34,248 nt of DNA from Asaia bogorensis (GTDB taxonomy: Bacteria; Pseudomonadota; Alphaproteobacteria; Acetobacterales; Acetobacteraceae). Each line of letters begins with the position of its first letter. Within the stretch, counting starts at the first letter, position 1. Positions 7,123 to 16,557 of the stretch are shown one piece after another. The DNA is taken from the NCBI GenBank assembly GCA_943333505.2, contig CALQTN020000045.1, forward strand, positions 1-34,248. The letters run 5' to 3'. The notes under the pieces are model-generated. The model made no database searches, had not been told where the DNA came from, and saw nothing but the letters and a program-made list of their open reading frames with translations. The position numbers were made by a program, and so were the translations under genes.

Positions 7123-8565
7123 ATGTCATCGCCCCCAGTCTGCGCGCCCACAGCGATTATTCCGGTTATTTTATCTGGTGGCAGCGGCACCCGTCTGTGG
7201 CCGGTTTCCCGCGCCAGCCTGCCCAAGCAATTCTGCGCGCTGATCGGCACCGCAACGATGATCCAGCAAACCGCTGGCCGCGCGATCGGGGATGGGTTTG
7301 CCGCACCTGTGGTGGTCTGCAACGAAGATCATCGCTTTCTGGTCGCCGAGCAATTGCGCGAAAGCGGCATTTCCGGCAGCCGCATCATGCTCGAACCGGT
7401 CGGACGCAACTCCGCCCCCGCCATCCTGGCCGCCGCGATGCTGGTCGCCGACGATACGCCTGATGCGGTGCTTTGGATCATGGCGGCCGATCACATTATC
7501 GATGATATGCCGGCCATGCATCAGGCCCTGACGGTTGCGGTCGCCGCCGCGCGTAGCGGTAATATCGTGACTTTCGGGATGGCGCCGACGGCGGCCGAAA
7601 CCGGCTATGGCTATATCGAAGTCGGCGCGAAGCTGGCGGATATCGACGGCGCCAGCGCGGTTGCCCGCTTCGTCGAAAAACCCGATACCGCCACGGCAGC
7701 CCGGTTTGTCGCCGGCGGGCGCCATCTCTGGAATTCCGGCATGTTTGTCTTCACCGCCGCCACGTTCATCGCTGAGATGGCGCGGTTTGAGCCTGGGGTG
7801 GTCGCGTCCGTGCGCGCAGCACTGGCTGATCGCCGCGAAGATCCCGATTTCATCCGCCTCGAGCCCGCAGCCTTTACCAGCTGCAAGTCAATCAGCGTCG
7901 ACTATGCGGTTGCCGAGCGCACCGACCGGGCGGTCGTGGTGCCCGCCTCGGTGGGGTGGACTGATGTCGGCAGTTGGGCGGCGATGTGGGACCTCGGCGC
8001 CAAGGATGCGGCCGGCAACGTGCTGGTGGGCGACGCCGTAGTCGAAGGCGCGACCAATTGCTACGTGCGCACCGACGGCGCGCTCGCGGCGATTATCGGG
8101 TTGCAGGATGCGGTTCTGGTGGTCACCGAAGATGCGGTGCTGGCAATGCATCGTGACCGCGCCCAGGACGTAAAGACGATTGTTGATCGTTTGCGTGCGG
8201 AAGATCGCCCGCAAGGCACTACCCATCACCGGGTCCTGCGCCCCTGGGGATTTTATGAAAGCCTCGCGCTCGGGGAAGGCTTTCAGGTCAAGCGGATCGT
8301 GGTCAAGCCCGGCCAGAAACTATCGCTGCAAAGCCATAAATTCCGCGCCGAGCACTGGGTTGTGGTCGGCGGCACGGCTATCGTCACGCGCGACCACGAA
8401 ACCCTGAGGCTGGTTGCCCAGCAGCATGTTTTCCTGCCGCTCGGCTGCATTCACCGGCTCGAAAACCCAGGTCAGGATCTGATGACGCTGATCGAGGTCC
8501 AGGTCGGCAGCTACACCGGCGAGGACGATATTGTCCGCTATGAGGATATTTATAACCGCAGCTGA
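7123..8565 (+). CDS. manC: Mannose-1-phosphate guanylyltransferase / mannose-6-phosphate isomerase
   Basis: A 480-residue type II bifunctional enzyme of the ManC/AlgA/XanB family, of usual length. The N-terminal nucleotidyltransferase has the signature GGSGTRLWPVSR...PKQF (about 19-37) and a VEKP motif. The C-terminal cupin domain (from about residue 370) has RPWGFYESL, KPGQKLSLQSH and the closing GSYTGEDDIVRYEDIY typical of the isomerase part. It makes GDP-mannose from mannose-6-phosphate for polysaccharide, LPS or protein glycosylation in the cytoplasm. The ATG at 7123 is chosen because AGGTGG (7108-7113) lies 9 nt upstream; the frame open from 7024 is non-conserved. No other sugar-nucleotide genes are nearby. 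Confidence 0.92.
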   Translation: MSSPPVCAPTAIIPVILSGGSGTRLWPVSRASLPKQFCALIGTATMIQQTAGRAIGDGFAAPVVVCNEDHRFLVAEQLRESGISGSRIMLEPVGRNSAPAILAAAMLVADDTPDAVLWIMAADHIIDDMPAMHQALTVAVAAARSGNIVTFGMAPTAAETGYGYIEVGAKLADIDGASAVARFVEKPDTATAARFVAGGRHLWNSGMFVFTAATFIAEMARFEPGVVASVRAALADRREDPDFIRLEPAAFTSCKSISVDYAVAERTDRAVVVPASVGWTDVGSWAAMWDLGAKDAAGNVLVGDAVVEGATNCYVRTDGALAAIIGLQDAVLVVTEDAVLAMHRDRAQDVKTIVDRLRAEDRPQGTTHHRVLRPWGFYESLALGEGFQVKRIVVKPGQKLSLQSHKFRAEHWVVVGGTAIVTRDHETLRLVAQQHVFLPLGCIHRLENPGQDLMTLIEVQVGSYTGEDDIVRYEDIYNRS

Positions 8566-8605
8566 CCCTTGCCCTCCCGCGCGTGCCGTCTGACAATGCG
8601 GCATC

Positions 8606-8611
8606 AGGAGG
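8606..8611 (+). promoter_or_regulatory. AGGAGG ribosome-binding site fixing a GTG start
   Basis: A perfect AGGAGG lies 8 nt upstream of the GTG at 8620 and decides the start of the acyl-CoA dehydrogenase against two upstream ATG codons (8569, 8596) in the same frame. Confidence 0.75.
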
Positions 8612-8619
8612 ATGTTGCT

Positions 8620-9780
8620 GTGTTTGAATTGTCTGAAGAACACCGGATGCTGAAGGAACTGGTGGCGAAGTTCGTTGATAACGAACTGATCCCACTCGAA
8701 CGCCAGGTTATTGCGCGGGAGGCCGCGGGCGGCTCGGCTGGCTTGACCAATGACGAGGAAGCCCCGCTGCTGGAAAAATGCCAGGAGCTTGGATTATGGG
8801 CGCTCGATGTGCCCGAGGCCTATGGCGGCGCCAATTTGCCGGCCGTCGCGCTGATGGCGATGAACGAGGAAATTGGCCGCACCTGCGTGCCGTTCACCTT
8901 CCCGCCCGACTCGCCCAATCTGCATATGCTGATCGCGGCCGCGAACGAAGATCAGAAAAAACGCTACCTCGAACCCTATGCGGCAGGCCTGACCAAATCG
9001 GCGATCGCGATTTCCGAGCCGGGCGCTGGTGGTGATCCGGCCGGCATGCTGACCCGCGCTGTGCGCGACGGCGATGACTGGGTGATCAACGGCCGCAAGA
9101 TCTGGATCAGCCGGGTGCCCTATTGCGACTTCACCATCGTGATGGCGCGCACCGGCGAGGGCAAGCGCGCCGAGGGTGTCACCGCCTTCCTGGTCGATAA
9201 AGGCACGCCGGGCTTCATTGTCGAACGCGAAATCAAGATGCTCGGCGGCGGCCGTACGTATGAGGTCGTGTTCGATAATTGCCGCGTCCCGGCGTCTGCC
9301 CTGCTTGGCAAGGAAGGCCGCGGCTACGCGCCGATGCAACTGCGGCTCACGGTGCGTCGCCTGCAAATGGGCGCCTGGTGCACCGGGATGGCGGTGCGCG
9401 CCCTCGACATGCTGTGCGCCCACGCGATGCAGCGTGTCACGTTCGGCCAGCGCCTCGCCGACCGTCAGGCGATCCAATGGTGGATCACCGAAGCCGCGAC
9501 CAAGATCCATGCCTGCCGGCTGATGGTGATGGATGCGGCGGCGAAACAGGACAAAGGTATCGATGTCCGCACCGAAGCATCCATGATCAAGGTCTATGCC
9601 ACCGAAATGGCGGCCGAAACCATCGATCACGCGATGCAGGCCTATGGCGCGATGGGCGTGACCAAGGAATTGCCGTTGCAGCTGATGGCGGGCAAGGTGC
9701 GCACCATGCGGGTTTATGAAGGCCCGTCGGAAGTGCATCGGGCGGCTATTGCGCGGCGGATTATTGATGCAAGAAAGTAA
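8620..9780 (+). CDS. Acyl-CoA dehydrogenase family protein
   Basis: A 386-residue FAD enzyme of the acyl-CoA dehydrogenase superfamily, normal length. From N to C: helical domain (VFELSEEHRMLKELV...), beta-domain with SEPGAGGDPAGM and GRKIWISR, and the C-terminal helical domain with AMQAYGAMG and RVYEGPSEVHR, where Glu367 lies at the position of the catalytic base of medium-chain enzymes. It would introduce a 2,3 double bond into an acyl-CoA thioester and pass electrons to ETF. The chain-length or branched substrate cannot be read. The GTG start is set by AGGAGG at 8606-8611. It follows manC by 54 bp and precedes an SDR by 61 bp. Confidence 0.9.
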   Translation: MFELSEEHRMLKELVAKFVDNELIPLERQVIAREAAGGSAGLTNDEEAPLLEKCQELGLWALDVPEAYGGANLPAVALMAMNEEIGRTCVPFTFPPDSPNLHMLIAAANEDQKKRYLEPYAAGLTKSAIAISEPGAGGDPAGMLTRAVRDGDDWVINGRKIWISRVPYCDFTIVMARTGEGKRAEGVTAFLVDKGTPGFIVEREIKMLGGGRTYEVVFDNCRVPASALLGKEGRGYAPMQLRLTVRRLQMGAWCTGMAVRALDMLCAHAMQRVTFGQRLADRQAIQWWITEAATKIHACRLMVMDAAAKQDKGIDVRTEASMIKVYATEMAAETIDHAMQAYGAMGVTKELPLQLMAGKVRTMRVYEGPSEVHRAAIARRIIDARK

Positions 9781-9786
9781 GTAAGG

Positions 9787-9820
9787 TCTTCTTTGTTCGC
9801 AAAAAAACCTGCTTTCTAAA
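9787..9820. repeat. Degenerate relative of the 1381-1404 inverted repeat
   Basis: The segment TCTTCTTTGTTCGCAAAAAAACC, between the acyl-CoA dehydrogenase and the SDR, resembles CTTCTTTTTGTTCATAAAAAGAAG at 1381-1404 but its arms have decayed. AGGT/ACCT ends (9784-9810) could still pair. It may act as a weak terminator or simply be a remnant. Confidence 0.35.
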
Positions 9821-9841
9821 AATACTGTGGGACCGAAGTAC

Positions 9842-10645
9842 ATGACCGACGATATGGGACTGCACGGCAAAGTGGCCATCGTCTGCGGCGGCGGCGCGGT
9901 GGGTGATGGGATCGGCAATGGCCGCGCCGCATCTCTCCTGCTCGCGCGCGCTGGCGCCAAAGTGTTGGTGGTGGACCGCGATCTCGCGCTCGCCCAGCGC
10001 ACGGTCGAAATGATCGAGGCCGAGGGTGGTGTTGCCTCGGCCGGCGCGTTTGATGCGACCGACGATGCCCAATGTGCCGCAATGATCGATCTGGTCTTGC
10101 AGCGTTATGGTCGGCTTGACTGTCTCGATAATAATGTCGGGATCGGCAGTCGTGGAAGTGTCGTTGATCTGCCACAGGCGGACTGGCAGCGTGTGATGCA
10201 GGTCAATGTCGAAACCATGTTTCTGACGTCGAAGCACGCCATTCCGGCGATGCTGCGCACGGCCGGGGGCGGGGCGATCGTCAATGTGTCGTCGATTTCG
10301 GCGCTGCGTCCGCGCGGGCTTACTGCCTATACCACGTCGAAAGCGGCGGTGATCGGCCTGACACGGGCAATGGCGGTGGATCACGGCCCGCAAGGGGTGC
10401 GGGTTAATTGTGTCGCGCCGGGGCCGGTCTATACGCCGATGGTCTATGCAAGGGGCATGTCGGATACAGCCCGGGCCGGCCGGGTTCAGGCCTCGGCGCT
10501 GAAAGCTGAAGGCACCGGCTGGGATGTCGGCATGGCGGTGAGGTTTCTGCTGTCCGATCAGGCCCGTTATATTACCGGGCAGACTTTGGTGGTCGATGGC
10601 GGCACAACGCTGTTGGCGCCGCCCCGCGAGTCTGAAAACAACTGA
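9842..10645 (+). CDS. Short-chain dehydrogenase/reductase (SDR) family protein
   Basis: A 267-residue classical SDR. Catalytic residues are in place: NVSSIS (Ser150/151) and the YxxxK motif Tyr163-TTS-Lys167; the C-terminus has ITGQTLVVDGGTT. The cofactor loop reads GGGAVGDGIG (16-25) rather than the usual TGxxxGIG, with a longer insert before the final GIG, and the NNAG motif reads NNVG. Asp45 after the second strand (VVDRD) suggests NAD(H) preference. The reaction is oxidation or reduction of an unknown alcohol/carbonyl. The ATG at 9842 is favoured over a GTG at 9827 and an ATG at 9854; none has a strong ribosome-binding site. Confidence 0.85.
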   Translation: MTDDMGLHGKVAIVCGGGAVGDGIGNGRAASLLLARAGAKVLVVDRDLALAQRTVEMIEAEGGVASAGAFDATDDAQCAAMIDLVLQRYGRLDCLDNNVGIGSRGSVVDLPQADWQRVMQVNVETMFLTSKHAIPAMLRTAGGGAIVNVSSISALRPRGLTAYTTSKAAVIGLTRAMAVDHGPQGVRVNCVAPGPVYTPMVYARGMSDTARAGRVQASALKAEGTGWDVGMAVRFLLSDQARYITGQTLVVDGGTTLLAPPRESENN

Positions 10646-10649
10646 CCAG

Positions 10650-10683
10650 ATTGGGTGCAGCGCTGGTTGGCGCTGCACCCAAT
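10650..10683. terminator. Bidirectional hairpin terminator between converging genes
   Basis: ATTGGGTGCAGCGC (10650-10663) and GCGCTGCACCCAAT (10670-10683) form a perfect 14-bp stem with a 6-nt loop, placed between the stop of the SDR (10645) and the stop of the converging aldehyde dehydrogenase (10688). There is no long T-tract on either side, but position and stem strength make a two-way terminator the best reading. Confidence 0.75.
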
Positions 10684-10687
10684 AAAG

Positions 10688-12121
10688 TTACAGCCCGGCT
10701 TGGGTGACGAACTTGGTGTTCAGATAAGCTTCGATGGCCTCGGACCCACCTTCGGAGCCGTAACCGCTATCCTTGATGCCACCAAACGGCACTTCCGGCA
10801 GTGCCAGGCCGTGATGGTTGATTGACATCATGCCCGACTCGACGGCCGCTGCCACCGCGTTGGCGGTCTTCGCCGACGACGTATAGGCGTAAGCCGCAAG
10901 GCCGTAGGGCAGGCGGTTGGCTTCCGCCACCACATCATCAAAGCTGCTGAACGGGGCGATGATGGCGAGCGGACCAAACGGTTCCTCGTTCATCACCCGC
11001 ATATCGGTGTTGACGTTGGTCAGCACGGTCGGTTCGAAGAAATTGCCTTTGTTGCCGATGCGCTTGCCGCCGGTCTCCAAAGTTGCGCCCTTCTGCACCG
11101 CATCGCCCACCAGGCTTTCCATCGCGGTGATCCGGCGCGCATTGGCGAGCGGGCCCATCACGGTGGTTTTATCGTCGCCGGGCCCAACCTTGATGCCCTT
11201 GGCGATGGTGACGAAATTCGTCACGAAACGCTCATAGACGCTTTCATGCACCAGCATCCGGGTCGGCGAGACGCAAACCTGGCCGGCATTGCGGTATTTG
11301 TTGGTCGCCAGCAGCTTGCTTGCAACATCGACATCGGCGTCACCAAACACGATCGCAGGCGCGTGGCCGCCCAGTTCCATCGTCATCCGCTTCATGTGCA
11401 GCCCGGCGAGGGCCGCCAATTGCTTGCCGATTGCGGTCGATCCAGTGAAGCTGATCTTCTTGATCGTCGGGTGCGGGATCAGATAGGCGCTGATATCGGA
11501 CGGAATGCCGTAGACGAGGTTGATGACGCCTGCGGGCACGCCTGCATCGATAAAGCAGCGCACCAGTTCAGCGCAGCTTGCCGGGGTTTCTTCCGGTCCT
11601 TTGAGGATGACCGAACACCCCGCCGCCAACGCTGCCGAGACCTTGCGGACCGCCTGGTTGATCGGGAAGTTCCACGGGGTGAAGGCGGCAACCGGGCCGA
11701 CCGGCTCCTTGATAACCAACTGGTAGACGCCCTCGGCGCGGGCCGGGATAACGCGGCCATAGGCGCGGCGGCTTTCTTCGGCGAACCAGTCGATCACGTC
11801 GGCACCGGCCATGGTTTCGCCCATGGCTTCGAAGCCGGGCTTGCCCTGTTCGATGGTCATCAGCCCGGCGATCATCGCCGCGCGTTCACGCAGCAGATTG
11901 GCGGCCTTGCGCATGATCTTGCTGCGTTCGTAGGCGTTGACCTTCTTCCATACCTGAAAGCCGCGTGCTGTTGACTCGAGCGCGCGGTCAAGGTCAGCGC
12001 GTTCGGCATGGGCGACCTTACCGGCTGGCTCACCGGTCGCGGGGTTGATCACCACCAGCATCTTGCCGGCCTCGGGCGCGGTCCACGCGCCGTCGATGAA
12101 CAGGTTCACGTCGTTATACAT
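10688..12121 (-). CDS. NAD(P)-dependent succinate-semialdehyde dehydrogenase-type aldehyde dehydrogenase
   Basis: A 477-residue aldehyde dehydrogenase. It has the TPWNFP motif (148-153), SFTGSTAIG (224-232), catalytic Glu249 in MELGGHAP and nucleophile Cys283 in NAGQVCVSP. The closing section ([17 protein letters not shown]) resembles GabD-type succinate-semialdehyde dehydrogenases, though alpha-ketoglutarate-semialdehyde and other enzymes are close relatives. It oxidises an aldehyde to an acid in the cytoplasm. The ATG at 12121 is preferred over an in-frame codon at 12172: the family starts near [13 protein letters not shown] and AGGGA lies about 10 nt upstream. It is the third gene of a minus-strand group after an LLM monooxygenase and an FAD-binding protein (83-bp gap). 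Confidence 0.85.
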   Translation of the reverse strand: MYNDVNLFIDGAWTAPEAGKMLVVINPATGEPAGKVAHAERADLDRALESTARGFQVWKKVNAYERSKIMRKAANLLRERAAMIAGLMTIEQGKPGFEAMGETMAGADVIDWFAEESRRAYGRVIPARAEGVYQLVIKEPVGPVAAFTPWNFPINQAVRKVSAALAAGCSVILKGPEETPASCAELVRCFIDAGVPAGVINLVYGIPSDISAYLIPHPTIKKISFTGSTAIGKQLAALAGLHMKRMTMELGGHAPAIVFGDADVDVASKLLATNKYRNAGQVCVSPTRMLVHESVYERFVTNFVTIAKGIKVGPGDDKTTVMGPLANARRITAMESLVGDAVQKGATLETGGKRIGNKGNFFEPTVLTNVNTDMRVMNEEPFGPLAIIAPFSSFDDVVAEANRLPYGLAAYAYTSSAKTANAVAAAVESGMMSINHHGLALPEVPFGGIKDSGYGSEGGSEAIEAYLNTKFVTQAGL

Positions 12122-12204
12122 CGCGCTTGGTCCCTTTGCGGTTCGGTCGATATGGCGCATTTGGGTCAGCAAGGCTGTTTGCGCAACCAGGGCTGGCCGC
12201 GGAT

Positions 12205-13662
12205 CTAATCCGCCGCAAGCTGGGGGGACGGTGCCGCGAGGTTTGCAAGCATCGCGGGCATGGCGCGGGCGATCTGGGCTGCGATGAACGGCACCCCGAT
12301 CGGGTCGCCAAAATGCCCGGCACTGGGCGGGCCGAAGACCCGCAGGCGATCATCGCCCTGGCCGTTTGCCGCAACCGGCCGGCAGGAAGCGTCCACCGCC
12401 AATCCGATGCCGCCGGGGTCAGGCCGTACTAGCCCGGCGTTGACAAGGGCTGCGAGAAATCCATTCCGGCTGGGGCCGGTCGCCACGAAACCGGCGCAGT
12501 TGATCACCGTGTCGAAAAGCGCTTCGCCTGGGGCACCATCCTGCAAGGTCACCGCGATCTGACCGCTGTTGAGCCGGGCGTTGGTGATGCGGGCCGCCCG
12601 GAAAACCAAGCGCCCTTCGGCTTCCGCCGCACGCACCATGGCATCGTTCTGCGGCGGGGCGCGGAACCGTCTAGTGTCGTACCAACTGCGCAAATGGCGC
12701 TGAAACCGCTGCTTTTCGCTGATCGTCATGCCGGGCCAGATCTGCCACAGCACGTCACGGATATTGTCGAATGCGGTATACCAAAGATCGCCCTCTGCCT
12801 GAATTTCAGCAATGCGCTGGCGCAGCGCGCGGAACAGGCTGGCGATGGTTGGGGGTGTGCCAATGCCGGCGATGAAGGGCGCCACTGGCCCGTCAATAAT
12901 GTCGAGCGGCTTGGTGCCGGCCGGGAGCGCCGGCGGTGGATTGGGTCGTTGCGCTACCGGGCGCAGGCCATGCCGCGAAATGGCGGTGATCGGACCGTGA
13001 TGCCCGCCGCGGAGCATGCTGGACAGCACATCGAGCGCGGTAAGCCCTGCGCCCACCACCAGCACTTTGGCGGCTTGGGGGATGGCACGGATCGCACTGA
13101 GGTCGTTGGGTGACGTGATCAGTCCGGGATGGGTGGCAAGTGTCGGATCGCAGGCAAAGGGCAGGCGTGGCTGGGCAAACCCGGTGGCGATGATCACCAG
13201 GTCCGCCGGTACATGCCTGCCTGCTTCGGTTTCAATAACGATGGCATGACCGTCGGTGACAATGTCAACGGCGTTGTCGCGCACATGCAGGATGCGCGAT
13301 CCGTTGGGCGCGGTCGCCTGCGCGGCCAGGGTTTCCGACACGAAGCGGCCAAAATCGCGACGCCGGATGAACAGTCCGAGGCCGGCGACCATGGCGTCCG
13401 GATCACGATCCGCCAGACCCTCGGCGATGCACCAGCGATGCAACGCGCCAGTGTTACGCGGATCGATGAAATGCCCGGCGGTGGGGGCGTTCAGCCGGTG
13501 GTCGGGATCGTCGGCGCCATGGGCGACGCCTTGGCCAAGCGTCTCACGCGGCTCGATAATGGTGATGTTGAGCTTGGTGGGGCTCGCACGCACCAGTTGA
13601 ATGGCGGCGGCAGCACCGGTGAAGCCGCCGCCGATGATGACGATCTGTTTGGTGAGGGTCAC
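12205..13662 (-). CDS. FAD/NAD(P)-binding oxidoreductase
   Basis: A 485-residue flavoprotein. The first dinucleotide fold begins [14 protein letters not shown] (residues 7-20), a second lies at [17 protein letters not shown] (about 200-216), and an ATG motif ([12 protein letters not shown]) is present, as in flavin monooxygenase-like and NAD_binding_9-type proteins. The N-terminal [14 protein letters not shown] and the C-terminal [16 protein letters not shown] are characteristic of an uncharacterised FAD-NAD(P)-binding family. The substrate is unknown. The start is a GTG at 13662 overlapping the TGA of the upstream LLM gene (GTGA), implying coupled translation and possibly a shared pathway; whether it supplies reduced flavin to the LLM enzyme is conjecture. 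Confidence 0.82.
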   Translation of the reverse strand: MTLTKQIVIIGGGFTGAAAAIQLVRASPTKLNITIIEPRETLGQGVAHGADDPDHRLNAPTAGHFIDPRNTGALHRWCIAEGLADRDPDAMVAGLGLFIRRRDFGRFVSETLAAQATAPNGSRILHVRDNAVDIVTDGHAIVIETEAGRHVPADLVIIATGFAQPRLPFACDPTLATHPGLITSPNDLSAIRAIPQAAKVLVVGAGLTALDVLSSMLRGGHHGPITAISRHGLRPVAQRPNPPPALPAGTKPLDIIDGPVAPFIAGIGTPPTIASLFRALRQRIAEIQAEGDLWYTAFDNIRDVLWQIWPGMTISEKQRFQRHLRSWYDTRRFRAPPQNDAMVRAAEAEGRLVFRAARITNARLNSGQIAVTLQDGAPGEALFDTVINCAGFVATGPSRNGFLAALVNAGLVRPDPGGIGLAVDASCRPVAANGQGDDRLRVFGPPSAGHFGDPIGVPFIAAQIARAMPAMLANLAAPSPQLAAD

Positions 13663-14735
13663 GCCTTGGCCATTCGGTCCGGATTCGCAGCCCGCAGGAT
13701 CGGCATCACCATGCGGCCAAAAATTTCGGCTTCGGTGTCATGCAAATAGCCCGACAGGCAGAAGGAATGGCAGCCGAGATCGATAAATTTCTGCAAGGTG
13801 GCCGCGCATTGGTCGGGGTTGCCGACGATGGCAATGCCGGCGCCGGGGCGCACCTGGGTGATGCCGGTCCACAGATGCGGTTCGATCAATTCGCCATGGG
13901 TGCGCGCGAGTTCCTGCACCCGGCGATTGGCCTCCGATGTTGCGTAGTTGGTCTTGATGGCCTGCTTCTGCCGGTCGGTTGCATGGGCCACCAGGCCATG
14001 GGCGAAGTCCCAGGCCTCGGCCTCGGTTGCCCGACAAATGATCTGCAACCGCATGCCGAAGCCGATATCGCGCCCATGGCCAGCAGCCATTGCGGTGATT
14101 GCACGCATGTTGTCGGCGATGCGGGCATAGGTGTCGCCCCAGAACAAATGCACGTTGGCATGTTTGGCGGATAATGCCATCGCCTGGCGTGACCCTCCGC
14201 CGAGATAGAAGGGCGGATGCGGTGTCTGGAACGGGCGCGGCTGCACGAAGGCGGCGTCGAGTTGATAGAATTTGCCGTCGAACTTCGTGGCGCCACGCGT
14301 GTTCCACAGGGCTTTCAGGATCGAAACTTCTTCTTCCATGATCTCGTAACGGGTTTCCTTGTCCGATCTGATCCCGTCAGCGGCACTCTCGGCCTCGCTT
14401 TGTCCGGCAATCAGATTGATCCGGATGCGCCCGCCGGAAAGCTGATCGAAGGTGGCGATCATTTTCGCCAGCAACACCGGGTTGATGTACGATGGACGCG
14501 CGGCGACCAGCATGCTCATGGTTTTCGACCGCCCCACCATCATCGCGCTGGTGATCCAGGCCTCCCAGCAGGTGGTGGCGACCGGGACCAGCATGTATTC
14601 GAAACCGGCGTTTTCGGCGGCGGCCATCACCCGGTCGAACAACTCGAGCGAGGACGGAATTTGTGCCTCGGGCAGGCCATAGGCGGTGGTATCGCCGGCG
14701 GTGGGCAGAAACCAGCCGAATTCCAGTTGCCGCAT
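13659..14735 (-). CDS. LLM-class flavin-dependent monooxygenase (SsuD-like)
   Basis: A 358-residue bacterial-luciferase-like TIM-barrel enzyme. Features typical of alkanesulfonate-monooxygenase relatives include the N-terminal LEFGWFLPTAGD, the ARPSYINPVLLAKMIATFD segment, GGRIRINLIAG, FYLGGGSRQA and VGNPDQCA. These two-component enzymes use reduced FMN from a partner and O2 to cleave C-S, C-N or other bonds; the substrate is not evident. The start at 14735 is supported by AGGGGA about 7 nt upstream; a longer frame to 14783 carries non-conserved residues. It leads a minus-strand operon (LLM, FAD-binding oxidoreductase, aldehyde dehydrogenase) and is divergent from the ABC importer operon, so importer cargo is a natural candidate substrate. 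Confidence 0.86.
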   Translation of the reverse strand: MRQLEFGWFLPTAGDTTAYGLPEAQIPSSLELFDRVMAAAENAGFEYMLVPVATTCWEAWITSAMMVGRSKTMSMLVAARPSYINPVLLAKMIATFDQLSGGRIRINLIAGQSEAESAADGIRSDKETRYEIMEEEVSILKALWNTRGATKFDGKFYQLDAAFVQPRPFQTPHPPFYLGGGSRQAMALSAKHANVHLFWGDTYARIADNMRAITAMAAGHGRDIGFGMRLQIICRATEAEAWDFAHGLVAHATDRQKQAIKTNYATSEANRRVQELARTHGELIEPHLWTGITQVRPGAGIAIVGNPDQCAATLQKFIDLGCHSFCLSGYLHDTEAEIFGRMVMPILRAANPDRMAKA

Positions 14736-14865
14736 CTGCCGTCCCCTAAAAATCCTGATCGAATTCCTACCAGTCACTGTCACCTTGGCGCAACAGAACG
14801 GTCATCGCTGTGTCCCGGTTGGCTGCTAGGTCGCGGCCTCCAATCAAAAAGCGGAGTCCTCCCCC
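14736..14865. promoter_or_regulatory. Divergent promoter region between LLM operon and ABC importer operon
   Basis: This 130-bp gap separates the start of the LLM monooxygenase from the first gene of the importer. Both promoters and any shared operator should lie here; no regulator gene is adjacent. AATTCCTACCAGTCACTGTC (14762-14781) and TTGGCGCAACAGAACGG (14784-14800) are present, but I cannot assign hexamers or a clear palindrome. Confidence 0.4.
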
Positions 14866-16497
14866 ATGGTGCGCAAGATCAGCCGTCGCCACACTTTCAA
14901 ACTCGCCGCCGCCGCGACCGCGCTGCCGCGCATTGCCATCGGGCAAAGCGACACCCGCCCCACCATCACCATCGCGGTGCAAAAAATCGCCAACTCCAAC
15001 ACCCTCGACAGCCTGCGTGAGCAATCCAATCTCGGCACCCGGATGATGCCGCTTTTTGTGGAACGGCTGATTGACGTGAACTACCAGGGCAAGCTGGAGC
15101 CCAAGCCCGGCCTCGCCACCGAGTGGCGGCGGATTGACGACAAGACCGTCGAGTTTTCCCTCCGCAAAGGGGTGAAAATGCATGATGGGCGTGAGTTCAA
15201 TGCCGATGACGTCGCGATGAGCTTCTCACCCCAGCGCATGTTCGGTGACACCCGCCCCACGGTGCAGGGCAAGACATTGCCGCTCTCCGGGCAGATCGTC
15301 TCGACCACGTCGAGCAAGGAATTGCCGCGCGAAATCCCGCCAGTGGCGCGCCGGCTGTTCCCGGCGCTTGACCGGATCGAGATCATCGACCGCCATACGG
15401 TGCGCGTGGTCAATGCCACCCCCGATGTTACCCTTGAGGGCCGCATGCAGGCGCTGGGCGCGGGCATTGTCAGCGGTCAGTCATTTGCCGATGCGCCGAC
15501 CTGGATTGAGTATTCCCGCAAGCCCATCGGGTCGGGCCCTTACAAGGTGCGCAGCTTCGCCGCTGACAGCAGTCTGACCCTGGACGCGCATGACGAATAT
15601 TGGGGCGGCCGTCCGCCGGTCAAAACCCTGCGCCTGGTCGAAGTGCCGGAAGTGTCGAGCCGGGTCGCCGGCTTGCTGTCGGGTGAGTTCCAGTTTGCCT
15701 GCGATATTCCGCCCGACCAGATCCGTGATATCGAGCGGAATGCGGCCTTCGAAGTGCAGGGCGGCACTATTCCCAATCACCGCCTCACCGCGTTCGACAA
15801 GAACCACGCCCAGTTGCGCAACCCGCTTGTGCGTCAGGCGATGACCCATGCGATCGATCGCAAAGCCATCGTCGAAAGCCTGTGGGCAGGCCGCACCCGG
15901 GTGCCGGCCGGCCTGCAATGGGAATTCTACGGCGACATGTTTGTGCCGGATTGGTCAGTGCCGGAATTCGATGTCGCCAAGGCCCGCGCCCTGGTTAAGG
16001 CATCGGGCTACAAGGGCGATCCGATCCCGTACCGCCTGCTGTCGAACTACTACACCAACCAAGTTTTCACCGCCCAGGCGCTGGTCGAAATGTGGTCCCA
16101 GGTCGGGCTTAACGTGCAGATCAACATGAAGGAAAACTGGAGCCAGATCCTCGAACGCGGCAACGATCGTGGCATTCGCGACTGGTCGAACTCGGCGGTG
16201 TTCTCCGATCCGGTGTCGTCGCTGGTCAGCCAGCACGGCCCGAATGGCGAGCAGCAGCAATATGGCGAATGGACCAATACTGAGTTGAACACGCTGTCAC
16301 TCGAGCTCGAAACCAGCACTGACCGCGCCCGCCGCCGCGTGGTCTTTGCGCGGATGCTGCAAATCGCCGAGCGCGAAGACCCTGCCTATACTGTGCTGCA
16401 CCAGAACGCGACTTTCACCGCCAAGCGCAAGGATATCAAATGGAAGGCCGCGCCATCCTTCGCGATGGACTTCCGCGCCACCAATTGGGGGGCCTAG
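14866..16497 (+). CDS. ABC transporter substrate-binding protein, family 5 (peptide/nickel type), copy 1
   Basis: A 543-residue periplasmic binding protein of the Dpp/Opp family (SBP_bac_5). The N-terminus has a twin-arginine-like signal (SRRHTFKLAAAATALPRIAIGQS), probably cleaved near residue 27, so it may be exported folded by Tat. Family marks include GLATEWRRID, FSLRKGVKMHDG, DDVAMSF, GSGPYKV and AYTVLHQNA. It would capture a peptide or other solute for the permeases at 20035-21845. Compared with its paralogue at 18482 it has an extra segment at about residues 125-150. GGAG about 10 nt upstream supports the start. The ATPase gene follows after a 30-60 bp gap, depending on its start. Confidence 0.92.
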   Translation: MVRKISRRHTFKLAAAATALPRIAIGQSDTRPTITIAVQKIANSNTLDSLREQSNLGTRMMPLFVERLIDVNYQGKLEPKPGLATEWRRIDDKTVEFSLRKGVKMHDGREFNADDVAMSFSPQRMFGDTRPTVQGKTLPLSGQIVSTTSSKELPREIPPVARRLFPALDRIEIIDRHTVRVVNATPDVTLEGRMQALGAGIVSGQSFADAPTWIEYSRKPIGSGPYKVRSFAADSSLTLDAHDEYWGGRPPVKTLRLVEVPEVSSRVAGLLSGEFQFACDIPPDQIRDIERNAAFEVQGGTIPNHRLTAFDKNHAQLRNPLVRQAMTHAIDRKAIVESLWAGRTRVPAGLQWEFYGDMFVPDWSVPEFDVAKARALVKASGYKGDPIPYRLLSNYYTNQVFTAQALVEMWSQVGLNVQINMKENWSQILERGNDRGIRDWSNSAVFSDPVSSLVSQHGPNGEQQQYGEWTNTELNTLSLELETSTDRARRRVVFARMLQIAEREDPAYTVLHQNATFTAKRKDIKWKAAPSFAMDFRATNWGA

Positions 16498-16557
16498 GTC
16501 CTGAGCCCGCAAGACCTCGCTTTCCCAATGCCGGCGTTTGGCGTTCAATCGTCGGCG

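Noticed and set aside
8794-10002. Long minus-strand frame of 402 codons opposite the acyl-CoA dehydrogenase
   Set aside because: Antisense shadow with His/Arg-rich composition and no recognisable motif; crosses two real genes.
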